Of a DNA stretch of 53,705 bases, positions 1-9,172 are shown piece by piece. The notes under the pieces were generated by a model, which did no database searches, had not been told where the DNA came from, and saw only the letters and a list, made by a program, of their open reading frames with translations. Location of the stretch: NCBI GenBank assembly GCA_947259075.1, contig CAMYKQ010000065.1, positions 1 through 53,705 of the forward strand, written 5' to 3'. The stretch comes from an uncultured Gammaproteobacteria bacterium. Lineage in GTDB: Bacteria > Pseudomonadota > Gammaproteobacteria > DRLM01. Position 1 is the stretch's first letter. The number at the start of each line of letters is the position of its first letter. Both the position numbers and the translations under genes were made by a program.

Positions 1-152
1 CAAGGCGGGAGGGCGAGGCCAGTTTTTCGATCGTTCGAGGGAAGAGCGAAGCGAAGGGTGGAGCCGTCGCTATTTGACGAGAAGGATCGGAAAAATGGAC
101 CGCTCTCCCACCGGCGCAGTAGATCAGCCCCAAGTCCGACAGGCTCCTAGCG
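1..152. mobile_element. Partial copy of a small inverted-repeat (MITE-like) element
   Basis: This segment matches the complete element at 2251-2423 nearly base for base, with a short insertion around 41-62. It ends in the same right terminal repeat (128-152), which reads CAAGTCCGACAGGCTCCTAG followed by CG. The left terminal repeat lies beyond the window edge. There is no coding capacity for a transposase, so it is either mobilised in trans or a spread palindromic repeat. The two copies lie about 2.2 kb apart in the same orientation. Confidence 0.75.
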
Positions 153-729
153 TGATTACATGAATGCATAGGGTTCGACGATTGCACTAATGACCCGTTT
201 CAGCGGCTCCTTCTCAAGCTTGCCAACAGTGCCGAGCCTATTTGTGATGGCGGCGATGAATGAAATAAACGTTTGCATCGACAAGCGTGTTCTTTCGAGT
301 AGAGCAGCGATCACTAGAACCTATCTCAAAACATGAACGGGAACCAAAATGCCTCGACGGCTGGCATGGTAGGCAATCCTATTATCTTCCTCTCCCTCAG
401 GGAGAGGGTTGGGGTGAGGGGGCGTAATGCCTTAATTATTTGATCCCCTCATTCTCTCCTTCTCCCTGAGGGAGAAGGAACCAAGATTAACCAGCTCGGT
501 GGAATACCTGTCATTACGCAGTCAAATTTAATTTTGAGATAGGTTTTAGTAGAGCAGTGATCACTATGATATGAGAGTGGCCGGGTTTTACAGTCGCGCC
601 CGTGAAAATGATGAGCCTCGCACGGCATGACGCGGGGCTGCATTCCTGCCCAGGCTGGCGCCTTGGTTGTGAGCGGACAAGGCGAGCGCGTAGAATCGAC
701 GGTTTTAGTCTCGCCAGGATTGAGCTTCA
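153..729. other. Gene-free stretch containing repeats
   Basis: No convincing coding sequence is seen on either strand. The stretch holds the element at 318-545 and its flanking repeats. Bases 567-729 form the leader of ubiC. No clear promoter stands out. Confidence 0.6.
318..545. mobile_element. Second MITE-like element with 14-bp terminal inverted repeats
   Basis: AACCTATCTCAAAA (318-331) is the exact reverse complement of TTTTGAGATAGGTT (532-545). Nearly identical 19-bp direct repeats flank it (298-316 and 548-566, AGTAGAGCAGYGATCACTA, one mismatch), which could be a long target-site duplication. Inside are two nested palindromes, 389-407 around CCTCTCCCT/AGGGAGAGG and 458-478 around CCTTCTCCCT/AGGGAGAAGG, which also face each other as larger inverted arms. 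No gene is present. It is a different family from the element at 2251-2423. Confidence 0.6.
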
Positions 730-1338
730 ATGATTGTGATGGCTACAGGGCGGCGCGAACCGGCATGGCGGCCGGCGCGGCGGTATTTGCGCAGCGCCGC
801 GCCGCTGGCGTTGTGGGATTGGCTGCTCGACCCCGGTTCGCTGACGCAGCGGCTGCGGCAGCGCTGCCCCGGCCGTTTCCGCGTGGCGTTGCGGCGTCAG
901 GGCTGGGGCCGGCCCGCGCCCGATGAGCGCCGCGCGCTGGGCATGGGCCACGGCGAGCGCGCGGTGATACGCGAGGTGCATCTGCTGTGCGGCGACATGC
1001 CGTGGGTGTTCGCGCGCACGGTGATTCCGGTGAGCACGCTGCGCGGGGCGCAGCGGCGCTTGACTCGTTTGGGCACTAAATCCTTGGGCGCGGTGCTGTT
1101 CGCCGATACCAGTATGCGCCGCGGTGAAGTCGAGGTGACGCGGCTGCAACGCGGCGAGCCGTTGCGCCTGCGCGCGCTGGGTGACGCGGCAACCACGGCG
1201 GCGACGGTTTGGGGGCGGCGTTCCGTATTTCGTCTGCAGGCGCGGTCGCTGCTGGTGAGCGAGTTTTTTTTACCCGCGTTGTGGGCGGGCGATGACGCTG
1301 AGGCCGCGAGTGCGCGGCTTGCGCGGGCCGTGGGCTGA
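730..1338 (+). CDS. ubiC: Chorismate pyruvate-lyase
   Basis: It converts chorismate to 4-hydroxybenzoate and pyruvate, the first committed step of ubiquinone synthesis, in the cytoplasm. The 202-residue product carries the family landmarks: the REVHLL stretch with the substrate-binding Arg (residue 81), PWVFARTVIP (91-100), the Leu-Gly pair (119-120), and the late VSEFFLP with its conserved Glu (178). Length is slightly above the roughly 165-190 usual for the family because of an Arg-rich N-terminus; a second ATG at 742 is an equally good start. It is followed after about 50 bp by ubiA, whose enzyme uses its product, so the two probably form an operon. Confidence 0.9.
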   Translation: MIVMATGRREPAWRPARRYLRSAAPLALWDWLLDPGSLTQRLRQRCPGRFRVALRRQGWGRPAPDERRALGMGHGERAVIREVHLLCGDMPWVFARTVIPVSTLRGAQRRLTRLGTKSLGAVLFADTSMRRGEVEVTRLQRGEPLRLRALGDAATTAATVWGRRSVFRLQARSLLVSEFFLPALWAGDDAEAASARLARAVG

Positions 1339-1389
1339 GGCGGGTGCGCATGCGGCGCGATAAGGCGAAATAAACCGGCGCCTGAATCA

Positions 1390-2256
1390 ATGAAGTTAGA
1401 TAAACAACGACTGCGCGAATACGTCTTGTTGATGCGGCTGGACCGGCCCATCGGCATTCTATTGCTGCTATGGCCCACGCTGTGGGCGCTGTGGATCGCG
1501 GGCGCGGGGCGGCCCGATGCGCTGGTAGCCGCGGTCTTCGTGCTGGGCGTGGTGCTGATGCGTTCCGCCGGTTGCGTCATTAACGATTACGCCGACCGCA
1601 AAATCGATCCGCATGTGGCGCGCACCCAATACCGGCCGCTGGCGGCGGGGCGGGTCCAAGCGCGTGAGGCGCTGATCCTGTTCGTGGCCTTGTGTCTCGC
1701 GGCCTTCGGCCTGGTGCTGCTGCTGAATCCGTTGACCATCATGCTCTCCGTCGGCGGCGTGCTCCTGGCGGCGGTCTATCCCTTCATGAAGCGCTATACC
1801 CATTTGCCGCAAGTGGTGCTGGGCGCGGCCTTCGGCTGGGCCGTGCCCATGGCCTTCGCGGCGCAGACCGGCGCGGTACCGCCGCTGGCCTGGCTGCTGT
1901 TCGTCGCCACGGTGTTGTGGGCCACGGCCTACGACACCATGTACGCCATGGTCGACCGCAACGATGATTTACGCATCGGCGTCAAATCCACCGCCATCCT
2001 CTTCGGCGAGGCGGACCGGGTGTTGATCGGTCTCTTGCAAGCGATGGTCTTGTTCGCCTTGGCGCTGGCGGGCAAGCAGGCCGGTTTGGGCGCGCTGTAT
2101 TTCGCGGGCTTGACCGTGGCGTCCGGCCTGGTGATCTATCAGCTTTATTTGATCCGCCGCCGCGATGGCGCCGGTTGCTTCAAGGCCTTTTTGAACAACA
2201 ACTGGTTCGGCGCGGCGGTGTTCGCGGGGGTCGCGCTGGATTACGCGCTGCGCTAG
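1390..2256 (+). CDS. ubiA: 4-hydroxybenzoate polyprenyltransferase
   Basis: This integral membrane prenyltransferase attaches the polyprenyl chain to 4-hydroxybenzoate in ubiquinone synthesis. The 288-residue product has about eight hydrophobic segments and both Asp-rich motifs that bind Mg-diphosphate: [11 protein letters not shown] (65-75) and [13 protein letters not shown] (181-193). Length is normal for the family. The last sense codon (CGC) and the TAG stop lie inside the terminal inverted repeat of the element at 2251-2423, so the insertion appears to have fixed the present C-terminus. It lies directly behind ubiC. Confidence 0.95.
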   Translation: MKLDKQRLREYVLLMRLDRPIGILLLLWPTLWALWIAGAGRPDALVAAVFVLGVVLMRSAGCVINDYADRKIDPHVARTQYRPLAAGRVQAREALILFVALCLAAFGLVLLLNPLTIMLSVGGVLLAAVYPFMKRYTHLPQVVLGAAFGWAVPMAFAAQTGAVPPLAWLLFVATVLWATAYDTMYAMVDRNDDLRIGVKSTAILFGEADRVLIGLLQAMVLFALALAGKQAGLGALYFAGLTVASGLVIYQLYLIRRRDGAGCFKAFLNNNWFGAAVFAGVALDYALR

Positions 2257-2423
2257 GAGCCTGTCGGACTTGGGCGATCGTAGCGAGCAAGGTGGGAGGG
2301 CGAGGCCAGTGTTTCGATCGTTCGAGGAAAATAGCCGTCGCTATTTGACGAGAAGGATCGGAAAAATGGACCGCTCTCCCACCGGCGCAGTAGATCAGTC
2401 CCAAGTCCGACAGGCTCCTAGCG
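2251..2423. mobile_element. Complete MITE-like element with 24-bp perfect terminal inverted repeats
   Basis: Bases 2251-2274 (CGCTAGGAGCCTGTCGGACT followed by TGGG) are the exact reverse complement of 2400-2423. Imperfect complementarity continues inwards, so the whole 173-bp unit could fold into a long hairpin. A partial second copy is at 1-152. It lies between ubiA and the small metal-binding protein gene, overlaps the ubiA stop codon, and contains only a spurious short open frame. Confidence 0.85.
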
Positions 2424-2501
2424 GCGGTTGGCAGCGGGCGCGGCGCGTGGGAAGATGGGCGCCCGGCGCGGGCGGCGGATGATGGTGACGAGGTGAGCGC
2501 G

Positions 2502-2705
2502 ATGCAGACGGAAGTGTTTGCGGTAAAAAACGTAAAATGCGGCGGCTGCGCCAGCACGATTCAGCAAGGTCTGGCGGGACTGCCCGGGGTGAACGCGGTG
2601 GAGGTGAATTTCCCCGGCGGCCCGGTGACGGTGCGCGGCGAGGGTTTGGAGCGCGCGGCGCTGGCGCGGAAATTGGCGGAGCTCGGTTATCCCGAGGCTG
2701 CTTAA
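2502..2705 (+). CDS. Heavy-metal-associated (HMA) domain protein, copper-chaperone-like
   Basis: A 67-residue cytoplasmic protein consisting of one HMA ferredoxin-like fold. The metal-binding loop is KCGGCASTI, with the Cys pair at residues 13 and 16, and the pattern resembles CopZ/Atx1-type chaperones or the N-terminal domains of P1B ATPases. The ATG at 2502 is preferred over the upstream GTG at 2493 because GAGG lies 8 bases before it. No partner ATPase is nearby. A link to copper delivery for the copper-containing oxidase 25 kb away is possible but not shown by position. Confidence 0.75.
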   Translation: MQTEVFAVKNVKCGGCASTIQQGLAGLPGVNAVEVNFPGGPVTVRGEGLERAALARKLAELGYPEAA

Positions 2706-2716
2706 AAACAGGATGA

Positions 2717-3718
2717 ATGATGACAGTGACGAATAAATCCGCCCTGCCGCCCGGCCAGCGTTTTCGCACCTTGGGGCTGGCGGTGCTGGAAATCGAGGCC
2801 AAGGCGGTGGCGGCGCTGGCGGAGCGGGTCGACGCGCATTTCGAGCGCGCCTGCGAATTGCTGCTGGCCTGCGAGGGCCGCATCGTGGTCTTGGGCATGG
2901 GCAAGTCCGGCCACATCGGCGGCAAGATCGCCGCGACGCTCGCGAGCACCGGCAGTCCGGCCTTCTTCGTCCATCCCGGCGAGGCCAGTCACGGCGACCT
3001 CGGCATGATCACCGAGAAGGATGTGGTGCTGGCCTTTTCCAATTCCGGCGAGACCGCGGAGATTCTCACCATCCTGCCTATCATCAAGCGCCTCGGTGTT
3101 CCTTTAGTGGCGTTGACCGGTAATCCGGCCTCGACGCTCGCGACCCTGGCCGATGCCCACATCAATGTGAGCGTGGCGCAGGAGGCCTGTCCGCTGGATT
3201 TGGCGCCCACCGCCAGTACCACCGCCGCCTTGGCCATGGGCGATGCGCTGGCGATCGCCTTGCTGGAGGCGCGCGGTTTCACCCGCGACGATTTCGCCCG
3301 TTCGCACCCCGGCGGCCGCCTGGGGCGGCGCTTGTTGCTGCATGTCAGTGATGTCATGCGCGGCGGCGAGGCCCTGCCCATGGTCGGGCCCGAGGTGAAA
3401 TTGAGCGCGGCTTTATTGGAGATCACTCGCAAGGGCATGGGTATGACCGCCATCGTCGACGCCGAGCGCAAGGTGCTGGGCATCTATACCGACGGCGATC
3501 TGCGCCGGACCTTGGATCACGGCCTGGATGTGCACACCACGCTCATCCGGGATTTGATGACACCCAAGTGTAAAACCGTGCGCCCCGGCATACTGGCCGC
3601 CGAGGCCCTGCAGGTGATGGAGGCGGCCAAGATCAACGGCCTGCTGGTGGTGGACGAGGACGGCCGCTTGGTCGGCGCCTTGAATATGCACGATCTGCTG
3701 CGCGCGGGCGTGGCCTGA
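2717..3718 (+). CDS. kdsD: D-arabinose-5-phosphate isomerase
   Basis: It interconverts ribulose-5-phosphate and arabinose-5-phosphate, the entry step to Kdo for LPS. The 333-residue protein has an N-terminal SIS domain (about 45-180; GMGKSGHIGGK at 60-70 and HPGEASHGDLG at 86-96) and two C-terminal CBS domains (about 210-330). Length and order match the family. It is followed by kdsC and the lpt genes, the standard arrangement. Two adjacent ATGs (2717, 2720) are possible starts. Confidence 0.95.
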   Translation: MMTVTNKSALPPGQRFRTLGLAVLEIEAKAVAALAERVDAHFERACELLLACEGRIVVLGMGKSGHIGGKIAATLASTGSPAFFVHPGEASHGDLGMITEKDVVLAFSNSGETAEILTILPIIKRLGVPLVALTGNPASTLATLADAHINVSVAQEACPLDLAPTASTTAALAMGDALAIALLEARGFTRDDFARSHPGGRLGRRLLLHVSDVMRGGEALPMVGPEVKLSAALLEITRKGMGMTAIVDAERKVLGIYTDGDLRRTLDHGLDVHTTLIRDLMTPKCKTVRPGILAAEALQVMEAAKINGLLVVDEDGRLVGALNMHDLLRAGVA

Positions 3719-3746
3719 GTCCATACCACTCTAAATAAGGAATATC

Positions 3747-4295
3747 ATGCAAGACGTATTAAAAAAAGCGGCGCAAATCCGTCTGGTGATTTTTGACGTG
3801 GACGGCGTGCTCACCGACGGCGGTCTGCATTTCGACGAAGCGGGGCGCGAGAACAAGGTGTTTCATTCCCGCGACGGCCACGGCCTCAAGATGCTGCAAG
3901 GCGCGGGGGTGGAACTCGCGGTGATCTCCGGGCGCAGCTCCGCCGCCGTAACTCATCGCATGAGCGGCTTGGGCATAAAGCGCGTGTATCAAGGGCAGAG
4001 CGATAAATTGCCGGCCTTCGCGGAATTACTGCGCGAGCTGAACATCGCCGCCGGGGATGTCGCCTACGCCGGCGACGACGTGGTGGACCTGCCGGTGATG
4101 TTGCGGGTGGGGCTGGCGGTGGCGGTGCAGGACGCCCATCCCTTGGTAAAAAGGCATGCCCATTGGACCACGCCCAGCCCGGGCGGGCGCGGCGCGGCGC
4201 GGGATTTAAGCGAGTTGATATTAGAGGCGCAAGGCAAGCTCGACGGACTGTGGGCCGGGTATTTAAATACCAGCCCGGTGACCCGCGCGGTGTAA
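3747..4295 (+). CDS. kdsC: 3-deoxy-D-manno-octulosonate 8-phosphate phosphatase
   Basis: This HAD-superfamily phosphatase removes phosphate from Kdo-8-phosphate to release Kdo. The 182-residue product begins with the catalytic Asp motif DVDGVLTD (17-24) and has later YAGDDVVDLPVM metal-site residues. It lacks a cap domain, as is usual for this tetrameric family. The SD AAGGA sits just upstream of the ATG. It lies 28 bp after kdsD and 3 bp before lptC, so it is clearly in the same operon. Confidence 0.95.
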   Translation: MQDVLKKAAQIRLVIFDVDGVLTDGGLHFDEAGRENKVFHSRDGHGLKMLQGAGVELAVISGRSSAAVTHRMSGLGIKRVYQGQSDKLPAFAELLRELNIAAGDVAYAGDDVVDLPVMLRVGLAVAVQDAHPLVKRHAHWTTPSPGGRGAARDLSELILEAQGKLDGLWAGYLNTSPVTRAV

Positions 4296-4298
4296 TGC

Positions 4299-4874
4299 AT
4301 GATTTTGCGCGCGGATAAAGGCCTGGTGGTGCTCACGGTGGCGGTGTTGTCGACGCTGAGCTGGTGGTTTCCGCTGCGCATGGGGCCGGCCCCGGTTGAG
4401 GCGCCGCCGGCGGTGGAGACGCGCCACATTCCCGACTTCTTTTTGAGTGAGTTCGACCTCACCAGCATGGACGTGGCCGGTGCGCCGCGTTACCGCTTGC
4501 AAGCACAAGGTATGACGCATTATTCGGATGACGATACCGCGGATATCACCGCGCCGCGAATGACGGTGTTTCGCGCCGGCTCGGCGCCGTGGCTGGCGAG
4601 CGCCGGCCGCGGCTGGGTGGCGGCGGGCGGCGAGACGGTGAAATTGATGGACGCGGTTTTAATCGAACGGCCCACGCGCGGCACGGATCAGGGCTTGGAA
4701 ATCCGCAGCGAGGAGCTGCGTGTCTGGCCCGCCGCGGAATTCGCCGAGACCGAGCACCCGGTGACCCTGCAAAACACTTTGGGCGTGACCCGCGCGGTGG
4801 GCATGCGCGCCGATTTTAAAGACGATGTGGTGGAGTTGCAGGCCCAAGTGCGGGGTGAGTATGCGGCGCGCTAA
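4299..4874 (+). CDS. lptC: LPS export protein LptC
   Basis: LptC is the bitopic inner-membrane component that passes LPS from LptB2FG to LptA. The 191-residue protein has one N-terminal membrane segment (about 8-25) and a periplasmic beta-jellyroll rich in alternating hydrophobic residues. Length matches the family. The start lies 3 bp after kdsC, and its 3' end overlaps lptA by 14 bases. The partner permease genes lptF and lptG are not in the window. Confidence 0.9.
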   Translation: MILRADKGLVVLTVAVLSTLSWWFPLRMGPAPVEAPPAVETRHIPDFFLSEFDLTSMDVAGAPRYRLQAQGMTHYSDDDTADITAPRMTVFRAGSAPWLASAGRGWVAAGGETVKLMDAVLIERPTRGTDQGLEIRSEELRVWPAAEFAETEHPVTLQNTLGVTRAVGMRADFKDDVVELQAQVRGEYAAR

Positions 4875-5403
4875 TTGGAGGATTCCGCTGGCGTGCGTCT
4901 TGGCGCTGGCGAGCGGCGCGGTGCAGGCCTTGTCCAGCGATAAACAGCAGCCGATTCATATTGAGGCCGATAGTGTCACCATCGACGATGGGCGCGGCAT
5001 CGCGGTCTATCGCGGCAATGTCCGCTACACCCAGGGCAGCGCCGAACTCACCGCCGATGAAGTCACCGTGTACAGCGCCGATCGCAAGCAGGTGAGCAAG
5101 GCCGTCGCCAGCGGCGCGCCCGCCACCTTCCGCCAGCGGCCGGACAATAAAGACGAAGATATGCGCGGCCAAGCGGCGCGCATCGAGTTTTTCGCCAGCG
5201 AAGAGCGGGTGGTGCTGGACATCGACGCCCGCCTCTGGCAAGGCGCGAATGAATTCACGGGCAATCACATTGAGTACCGCGCCGGTGATGAGGTGGTGCA
5301 GGCGAGCAAGGCGCCGGACAGCAGTCAGCGGGTGCGGGTCGTCATTCAGCCGCGGCCGGCGGCCGAAGACCCCGTTGCGCCGTCGAACCCGCCCTTGCCA
5401 TGA
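4861..5403 (+). CDS. lptA: Periplasmic LPS transport protein LptA
   Basis: LptA forms the periplasmic bridge carrying LPS to the outer membrane. The start at 4861 is chosen because it gives a proper signal peptide (residues 1-23, ending SGAVQA); the open frame extends upstream without signal-like sequence. The mature part carries the OstA/LptA pattern PIHIEADSV...GIAVYRGNV...LTADEVTVY. The gene overlaps lptC by 14 bases and its TGA overlaps the lptB ATG (ATGA), which implies translational coupling. Confidence 0.92.
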   Translation: MRRANWRIPLACVLALASGAVQALSSDKQQPIHIEADSVTIDDGRGIAVYRGNVRYTQGSAELTADEVTVYSADRKQVSKAVASGAPATFRQRPDNKDEDMRGQAARIEFFASEERVVLDIDARLWQGANEFTGNHIEYRAGDEVVQASKAPDSSQRVRVVIQPRPAAEDPVAPSNPPLP

Positions 5404-6125
5404 GCCTGTTGCGGGCCGAGGGGCTGACCAAGCGTTACCGCGCGCGCCAAGTCGTCAACGGTGTCTCCCTGCACTTGGCCGGTGGCGAGGTGGTTGGGTT
5501 GCTGGGTCCCAACGGCGCGGGCAAGACCACCTGTTTCTATATGATCGTCGGCCTCATTGGCTCCGATAGCGGCAGCATTCACCTCGACGACCGCGACATC
5601 ACTGCCTATCCCATGCACGCCCGCGCCCGCTTGGGGCTGGGTTATCTGCCGCAGGAGGCCTCGGTGTTCCGCAAGTTGAGCGTGGCGCAGAACATCATGG
5701 CTATACTCGAAACCTTGCCGGATATGGGCCGTGCCGCGCGTGCCGAGCGCTGTGAAGTGTTGCTCGAGGAATTACACATCACCCATTTGCGCGGCAGCAT
5801 GGGCATGAGTCTGTCCGGCGGCGAGCGCCGCCGGCTGGAAATCGCCCGCGCCCTGGCCACCGAACCGCGTTTTATTTTGCTCGACGAACCCTTTGCGGGC
5901 GTCGATCCCATCTCGGTAATGGACATTCAGGCCATTATCAATCAGTTAACCGAGAAGGGGATAGGCGTCCTCATCACCGACCACAATGTGCGGGAAACCT
6001 TGGGCATTTGTGAACGCGCCTACATCATGAGTGAAGGCCAGGTCATCGCCGAGGGCGCGCCGCAACAAATTTTGCTCAACGAACGGGTGCGGCAAGTGTA
6101 TTTGGGCGAACATTTTACCTTGTAG
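5400..6125 (+). CDS. lptB: LPS export ABC transporter ATP-binding protein LptB
   Basis: This is the ATPase that powers LPS extraction with LptF/LptG. The 241-residue protein shows Walker A GPNGAGKT (36-43), the signature [15 protein letters not shown], Walker [13 protein letters not shown], and a C-terminal H-loop region [12 protein letters not shown]. It starts within the lptA stop codon. A 90-bp gap separates it from rpoN. Confidence 0.97.
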   Translation: MSLLRAEGLTKRYRARQVVNGVSLHLAGGEVVGLLGPNGAGKTTCFYMIVGLIGSDSGSIHLDDRDITAYPMHARARLGLGYLPQEASVFRKLSVAQNIMAILETLPDMGRAARAERCEVLLEELHITHLRGSMGMSLSGGERRRLEIARALATEPRFILLDEPFAGVDPISVMDIQAIINQLTEKGIGVLITDHNVRETLGICERAYIMSEGQVIAEGAPQQILLNERVRQVYLGEHFTL

Positions 6126-6215
6126 CGAATGCTCACAGCTGCCCCGTCAATTGCGCTAAACTAAACCCACCTTGGCATATGCCATCAATGTGATGATTAA
6201 GTATTAAGTAATGGA

Positions 6216-7730
6216 ATGAAACAGTCGCTTCAGCTTCGGCTCGGTCAACAGCTCACCATGACGCCGCAATTGCAGCAGGCCATCCGCCTGTTGCAATTGT
6301 CGACCTTGGAGCTGCAGGCCGAGGTACAACAAGCCCTGGAAAGCAATCCTCTGCTGGAGATGGTGGAGGAAGGGGAACCGCAGGCCGGCGAGACGGGTTT
6401 AGAGTCGGATGTGCCGGCCTATGAAATGCTCAACGGGCAGGACACCGCCGGCGCCATGGGCTTGAAGGAAGAGGCGCGCGCCAACGGTGCCGATGAATCG
6501 CCGGCTACGGAAATGGCCCTCGATATTCCCCGCGAGCTGCCCGTCGATACCAGTTGGGACGATGTCTACGACTCCGGCGGCACGGGCGCCGCCGCGGGAC
6601 CGGACAATGATTTGCGTGGTCTGGAACCGCAGGGCAGTCCCTCGACGAGTCTGAACGAGCATTTGGTGTGGCAGATGGACCTCACCCCCTTTTCCGACAC
6701 CGACCGCGCCATCGCCGTCGCCCTCGTTGACGCTATTGATGAAGATGGTTATCTCACCACCCCCGTGGAGGAGATTCATCAAGGTTTGGGGCAAGAACTG
6801 GAGGTGGAGCTCGACGAAGTCGAGGCGGTGCTGCATCACATCCAGAGTTTCGATCCCCCCGGCGTCGGCGCCCGCGACTTGCGTGACTGCCTGCTCATCC
6901 AGTTGCGGCAGTTGCCCGAGGACGTGCCGTGGCTGGCGCAGGCCAAGCAGCTGGTCAGTGAACACCTCGCCGCCTTGGGCAGCCGCGATTACGCGCAATT
7001 GACACGGCGCTTGAAGCTGAGCGAGACCGAGCTGCAAAGCGTCATCGAGCTGATCCAATCACTCAATCCCCGGCCCGGCGGTACCATCGCCAGCAGCCAG
7101 GCCGAATACGTGATCCCCGACGTGATCGTGCGCAAACATGAAGGCGCGTGGCGCGTTGAGCTCAACGATGAGGCCATGCCGCGTCTGCGCATCAACAAAC
7201 ACTACGCCGGGATGATACGCCGCGCCGACAGCAGCAACGACAACACTTATCTCAAGGGCCAGTTGCAGGAGGCGCGCTGGTTCATGAAGAGCCTGCAAAG
7301 CCGTCACGAGACCCTGCTCAAGGTGGCGAGCTGCATCGTCGAGCGTCAGCGCGGATTTTTAGAGCACGGCGAAGAGGCGATGAAGGCCCTGGTATTGCAC
7401 GACGTGGCCGAGAACGTGGGCATGCACGAATCCACCATCTCGCGGGTGACGACGAAAAAATACATGTGGACGCCGCGCGGCATCTTCGAGCTGAAGTATT
7501 TCTTCTCCAGTCACGTGAGCACGGCCGAGGGCGGGGTGTGTTCGGCCACGGCGATCCGCGCCTTGATAAAAAAGCTCATCGCCGCCGAAAACCGCCGCAA
7601 GCCGCTGAGTGACAGCAAGCTCGCCGCCATATTGTGCGATCAAGGCATCAACGTGGCGCGGCGCACGGTGGCCAAATACCGCGAGGCGATGGCTATTCCG
7701 CCGTCCAACGAACGAAAACAATTAGTCTAA
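6216..7730 (+). CDS. rpoN: RNA polymerase sigma-54 factor
   Basis: It directs RNA polymerase to -24/-12 promoters with activator ATPases. The 504-residue protein has the Gln/Leu-rich region I (residues 1-50), an acidic linker, the core-binding domain, the HTH ([26 protein letters not shown] region, split here by description), and the C-terminal RpoN box [10 protein letters not shown]. Length is normal. A 12-bp perfect palindrome TGGCATATGCCA lies at 6173-6184 in its leader. Its place before hpf and ptsN is the classic rpoN cluster. Confidence 0.97.
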   Translation: MKQSLQLRLGQQLTMTPQLQQAIRLLQLSTLELQAEVQQALESNPLLEMVEEGEPQAGETGLESDVPAYEMLNGQDTAGAMGLKEEARANGADESPATEMALDIPRELPVDTSWDDVYDSGGTGAAAGPDNDLRGLEPQGSPSTSLNEHLVWQMDLTPFSDTDRAIAVALVDAIDEDGYLTTPVEEIHQGLGQELEVELDEVEAVLHHIQSFDPPGVGARDLRDCLLIQLRQLPEDVPWLAQAKQLVSEHLAALGSRDYAQLTRRLKLSETELQSVIELIQSLNPRPGGTIASSQAEYVIPDVIVRKHEGAWRVELNDEAMPRLRINKHYAGMIRRADSSNDNTYLKGQLQEARWFMKSLQSRHETLLKVASCIVERQRGFLEHGEEAMKALVLHDVAENVGMHESTISRVTTKKYMWTPRGIFELKYFFSSHVSTAEGGVCSATAIRALIKKLIAAENRRKPLSDSKLAAILCDQGINVARRTVAKYREAMAIPPSNERKQLV

Positions 7731-7757
7731 ACTTAAATCCTTAAAGAGGTAGCAGTC

Positions 7758-8066
7758 ATGCAAATCCAGCTGAGTGGACAACATGTGGATCTCACGCCCG
7801 CCTTGCACCAGTATGTGACGGATAAAATGGATCGTCTGGCCCGGCATTTCGATAATGTCAGCAACGTGCATGTGGTGTTGAGCGTGGAAAAACTGCGGCA
7901 GAAGGCCGAAGCCACCATCCATCTGGCGCGGGGCACGGTGTTCGCGGATGCCGAAGCCGAGGATATGTACGCGGCGATAGACGCGTTGGTCGACAAGCTC
8001 GACCGGCAGGTAAAAAAACAAAAAGAAAAGAACACCGATCACCGCAGTGGTGGTGTCGCCAAGTAA
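7758..8066 (+). CDS. hpf: Ribosome hibernation promoting factor, short form
   Basis: This small cytoplasmic protein binds the ribosomal A/P-site region and promotes dimerisation of idle 70S ribosomes. The 102-residue product has the S30AE fold pattern (MQIQLSGQHVDLTPAL at the start, later YAAIDALVDKLDRQVKK) and lacks the C-terminal dimerisation domain of the long form. The SD AAAGAGG precedes the ATG. It sits 27 bp after rpoN, as in many proteobacteria. Confidence 0.93.
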   Translation: MQIQLSGQHVDLTPALHQYVTDKMDRLARHFDNVSNVHVVLSVEKLRQKAEATIHLARGTVFADAEAEDMYAAIDALVDKLDRQVKKQKEKNTDHRSGGVAK

Positions 8067-8120
8067 AATTATTGCGGCGAGTGTGCTTGATCGCGCACCC
8101 GTCGTGGGGGGATAACGAAC

Positions 8121-8609
8121 ATGCAGATTGGTGATTTCATCACGCCGGAGCGCGTCGTGTATCGTTTGCACGCCACGAGCAAGAAACGCGCCTTGGAATT
8201 GGTGAGCGGTTTGCTGGCCGGGGGGGAGGCGGGTTTGGCGGAGGCCGAGGTATTCGATTGCCTGGTCGCTCGCGAACGCTTGGGTAGCACTGGGCTGGGC
8301 CATGGCATCGCCATTCCTCACGGGCGGCTCAAGGGCATCGACCGCATCTTGGGCGCATTCGTGCGCTTGGATCAGGGCGTCGATTTCGACGCCATCGACG
8401 CCGCGCCGGTGGATATGGTGTGCGCCTTGGTGGTGCCCGCCGAATCGACGGAAGATCATTTGCAACTGTTGGCCTCGCTGGCGGCCTTGTTCAGCGAAAC
8501 GGCGATGCGCGAGCGTTTACGCGGCGCGGAGTCGGCGGGCCAATTGTACGATTTGCTGACCTCGCATGATATTACGCCGGTGAAGCAAACGGCGGCGCCG
8601 CGCCGCTGA
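8121..8609 (+). CDS. ptsN: PTS IIA-like nitrogen regulatory protein
   Basis: EIIA-Ntr is the output phosphoprotein of the nitrogen-related PTS and affects potassium, stringent and sigma-54-linked responses. The 162-residue product has the active-site motif GIAIPHGRL, with the phospho-acceptor His at about residue 67. Length is normal. It lies 4 bp before hprK and in a run with every other soluble component of the phosphorelay. Confidence 0.95.
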   Translation: MQIGDFITPERVVYRLHATSKKRALELVSGLLAGGEAGLAEAEVFDCLVARERLGSTGLGHGIAIPHGRLKGIDRILGAFVRLDQGVDFDAIDAAPVDMVCALVVPAESTEDHLQLLASLAALFSETAMRERLRGAESAGQLYDLLTSHDITPVKQTAAPRR

Positions 8610-8613
8610 GCGC

Positions 8614-9159
8614 ATGACTACGCGGACCGCCACGCTGCACGGGGTGTTCATGGATGTCATGGGCCTCGGTGTCCTGTTGTCGGGGGTCAGCGGCGTGGGC
8701 AAGAGCGAGCTCGCGCTGGAACTCTTGACGCGCGGCCATCGTCTTATTGCCGACGATGCGCCGCTTTTCACTTGCGTCGCGCCCAATGCGGTGGAGGGTG
8801 TGTGTCCGCCGCCGCTCAATGATTTTCTCGAAGTGCGTGGTTTGGGCGTCATCAACATCCGCGCCATGTATGGCGACGGCGCCATCGCGGAGCGGGCCCG
8901 CTTGCAGCTCATTCTGCATTTGCGCTTGATGGATGATAATCAGCTCGCCAATGTCGATCGCTTGCGCGCCAGCAAGGACGAGGTGAGTGTGTTGGGGGTC
9001 GCGGTGCCGCGCATCACGCTGCCGGTGGCGCCGGGCCGCGAGTTGGCGGTGCTCACCGAGGCGGCGGTGCGCAACCATGTGCTGGCGCTGGGCGGCTATG
9101 ACGCGGCGGCGGATTTCGCCCAGCGTCAGCGCCGCCACATGGCCGGCGGCGTGACATGA
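8614..9159 (+). CDS. hprK: HPr kinase/phosphorylase, catalytic domain only
   Basis: The family phosphorylates and dephosphorylates a Ser on HPr. This 181-residue protein consists of the C-terminal catalytic domain alone: P-loop GVSGVGKS (24-31), GHRLIADD (41-48) and the HprK signature LEVRGLGVI followed by NIRAMYG (72-87). Full-length enzymes are about 310 residues with an additional N-terminal domain; that domain is missing and no remnant fits in the 4-bp gap after ptsN. Kinase-only forms are known from alphaproteobacteria. The target HPr is encoded at 10429, with LHARAAAK and the GKSIMGVMML Ser region intact. Confidence 0.88.
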   Translation: MTTRTATLHGVFMDVMGLGVLLSGVSGVGKSELALELLTRGHRLIADDAPLFTCVAPNAVEGVCPPPLNDFLEVRGLGVINIRAMYGDGAIAERARLQLILHLRLMDDNQLANVDRLRASKDEVSVLGVAVPRITLPVAPGRELAVLTEAAVRNHVLALGGYDAAADFAQRQRRHMAGGVT

Positions 9160-9172
9160 GCCGAAGGAAGCT

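Noticed and set aside
458-478. Rho-independent terminator
   Set aside because: The palindrome CCTTCTCCCT-G-AGGGAGAAGG has no T-run after it and a near copy at 389-407; it is better read as a dispersed repeat.
2270-2482. A 70-codon frame inside the inverted-repeat element
   Set aside because: It consists of element sequence and has no SD or recognisable protein pattern.
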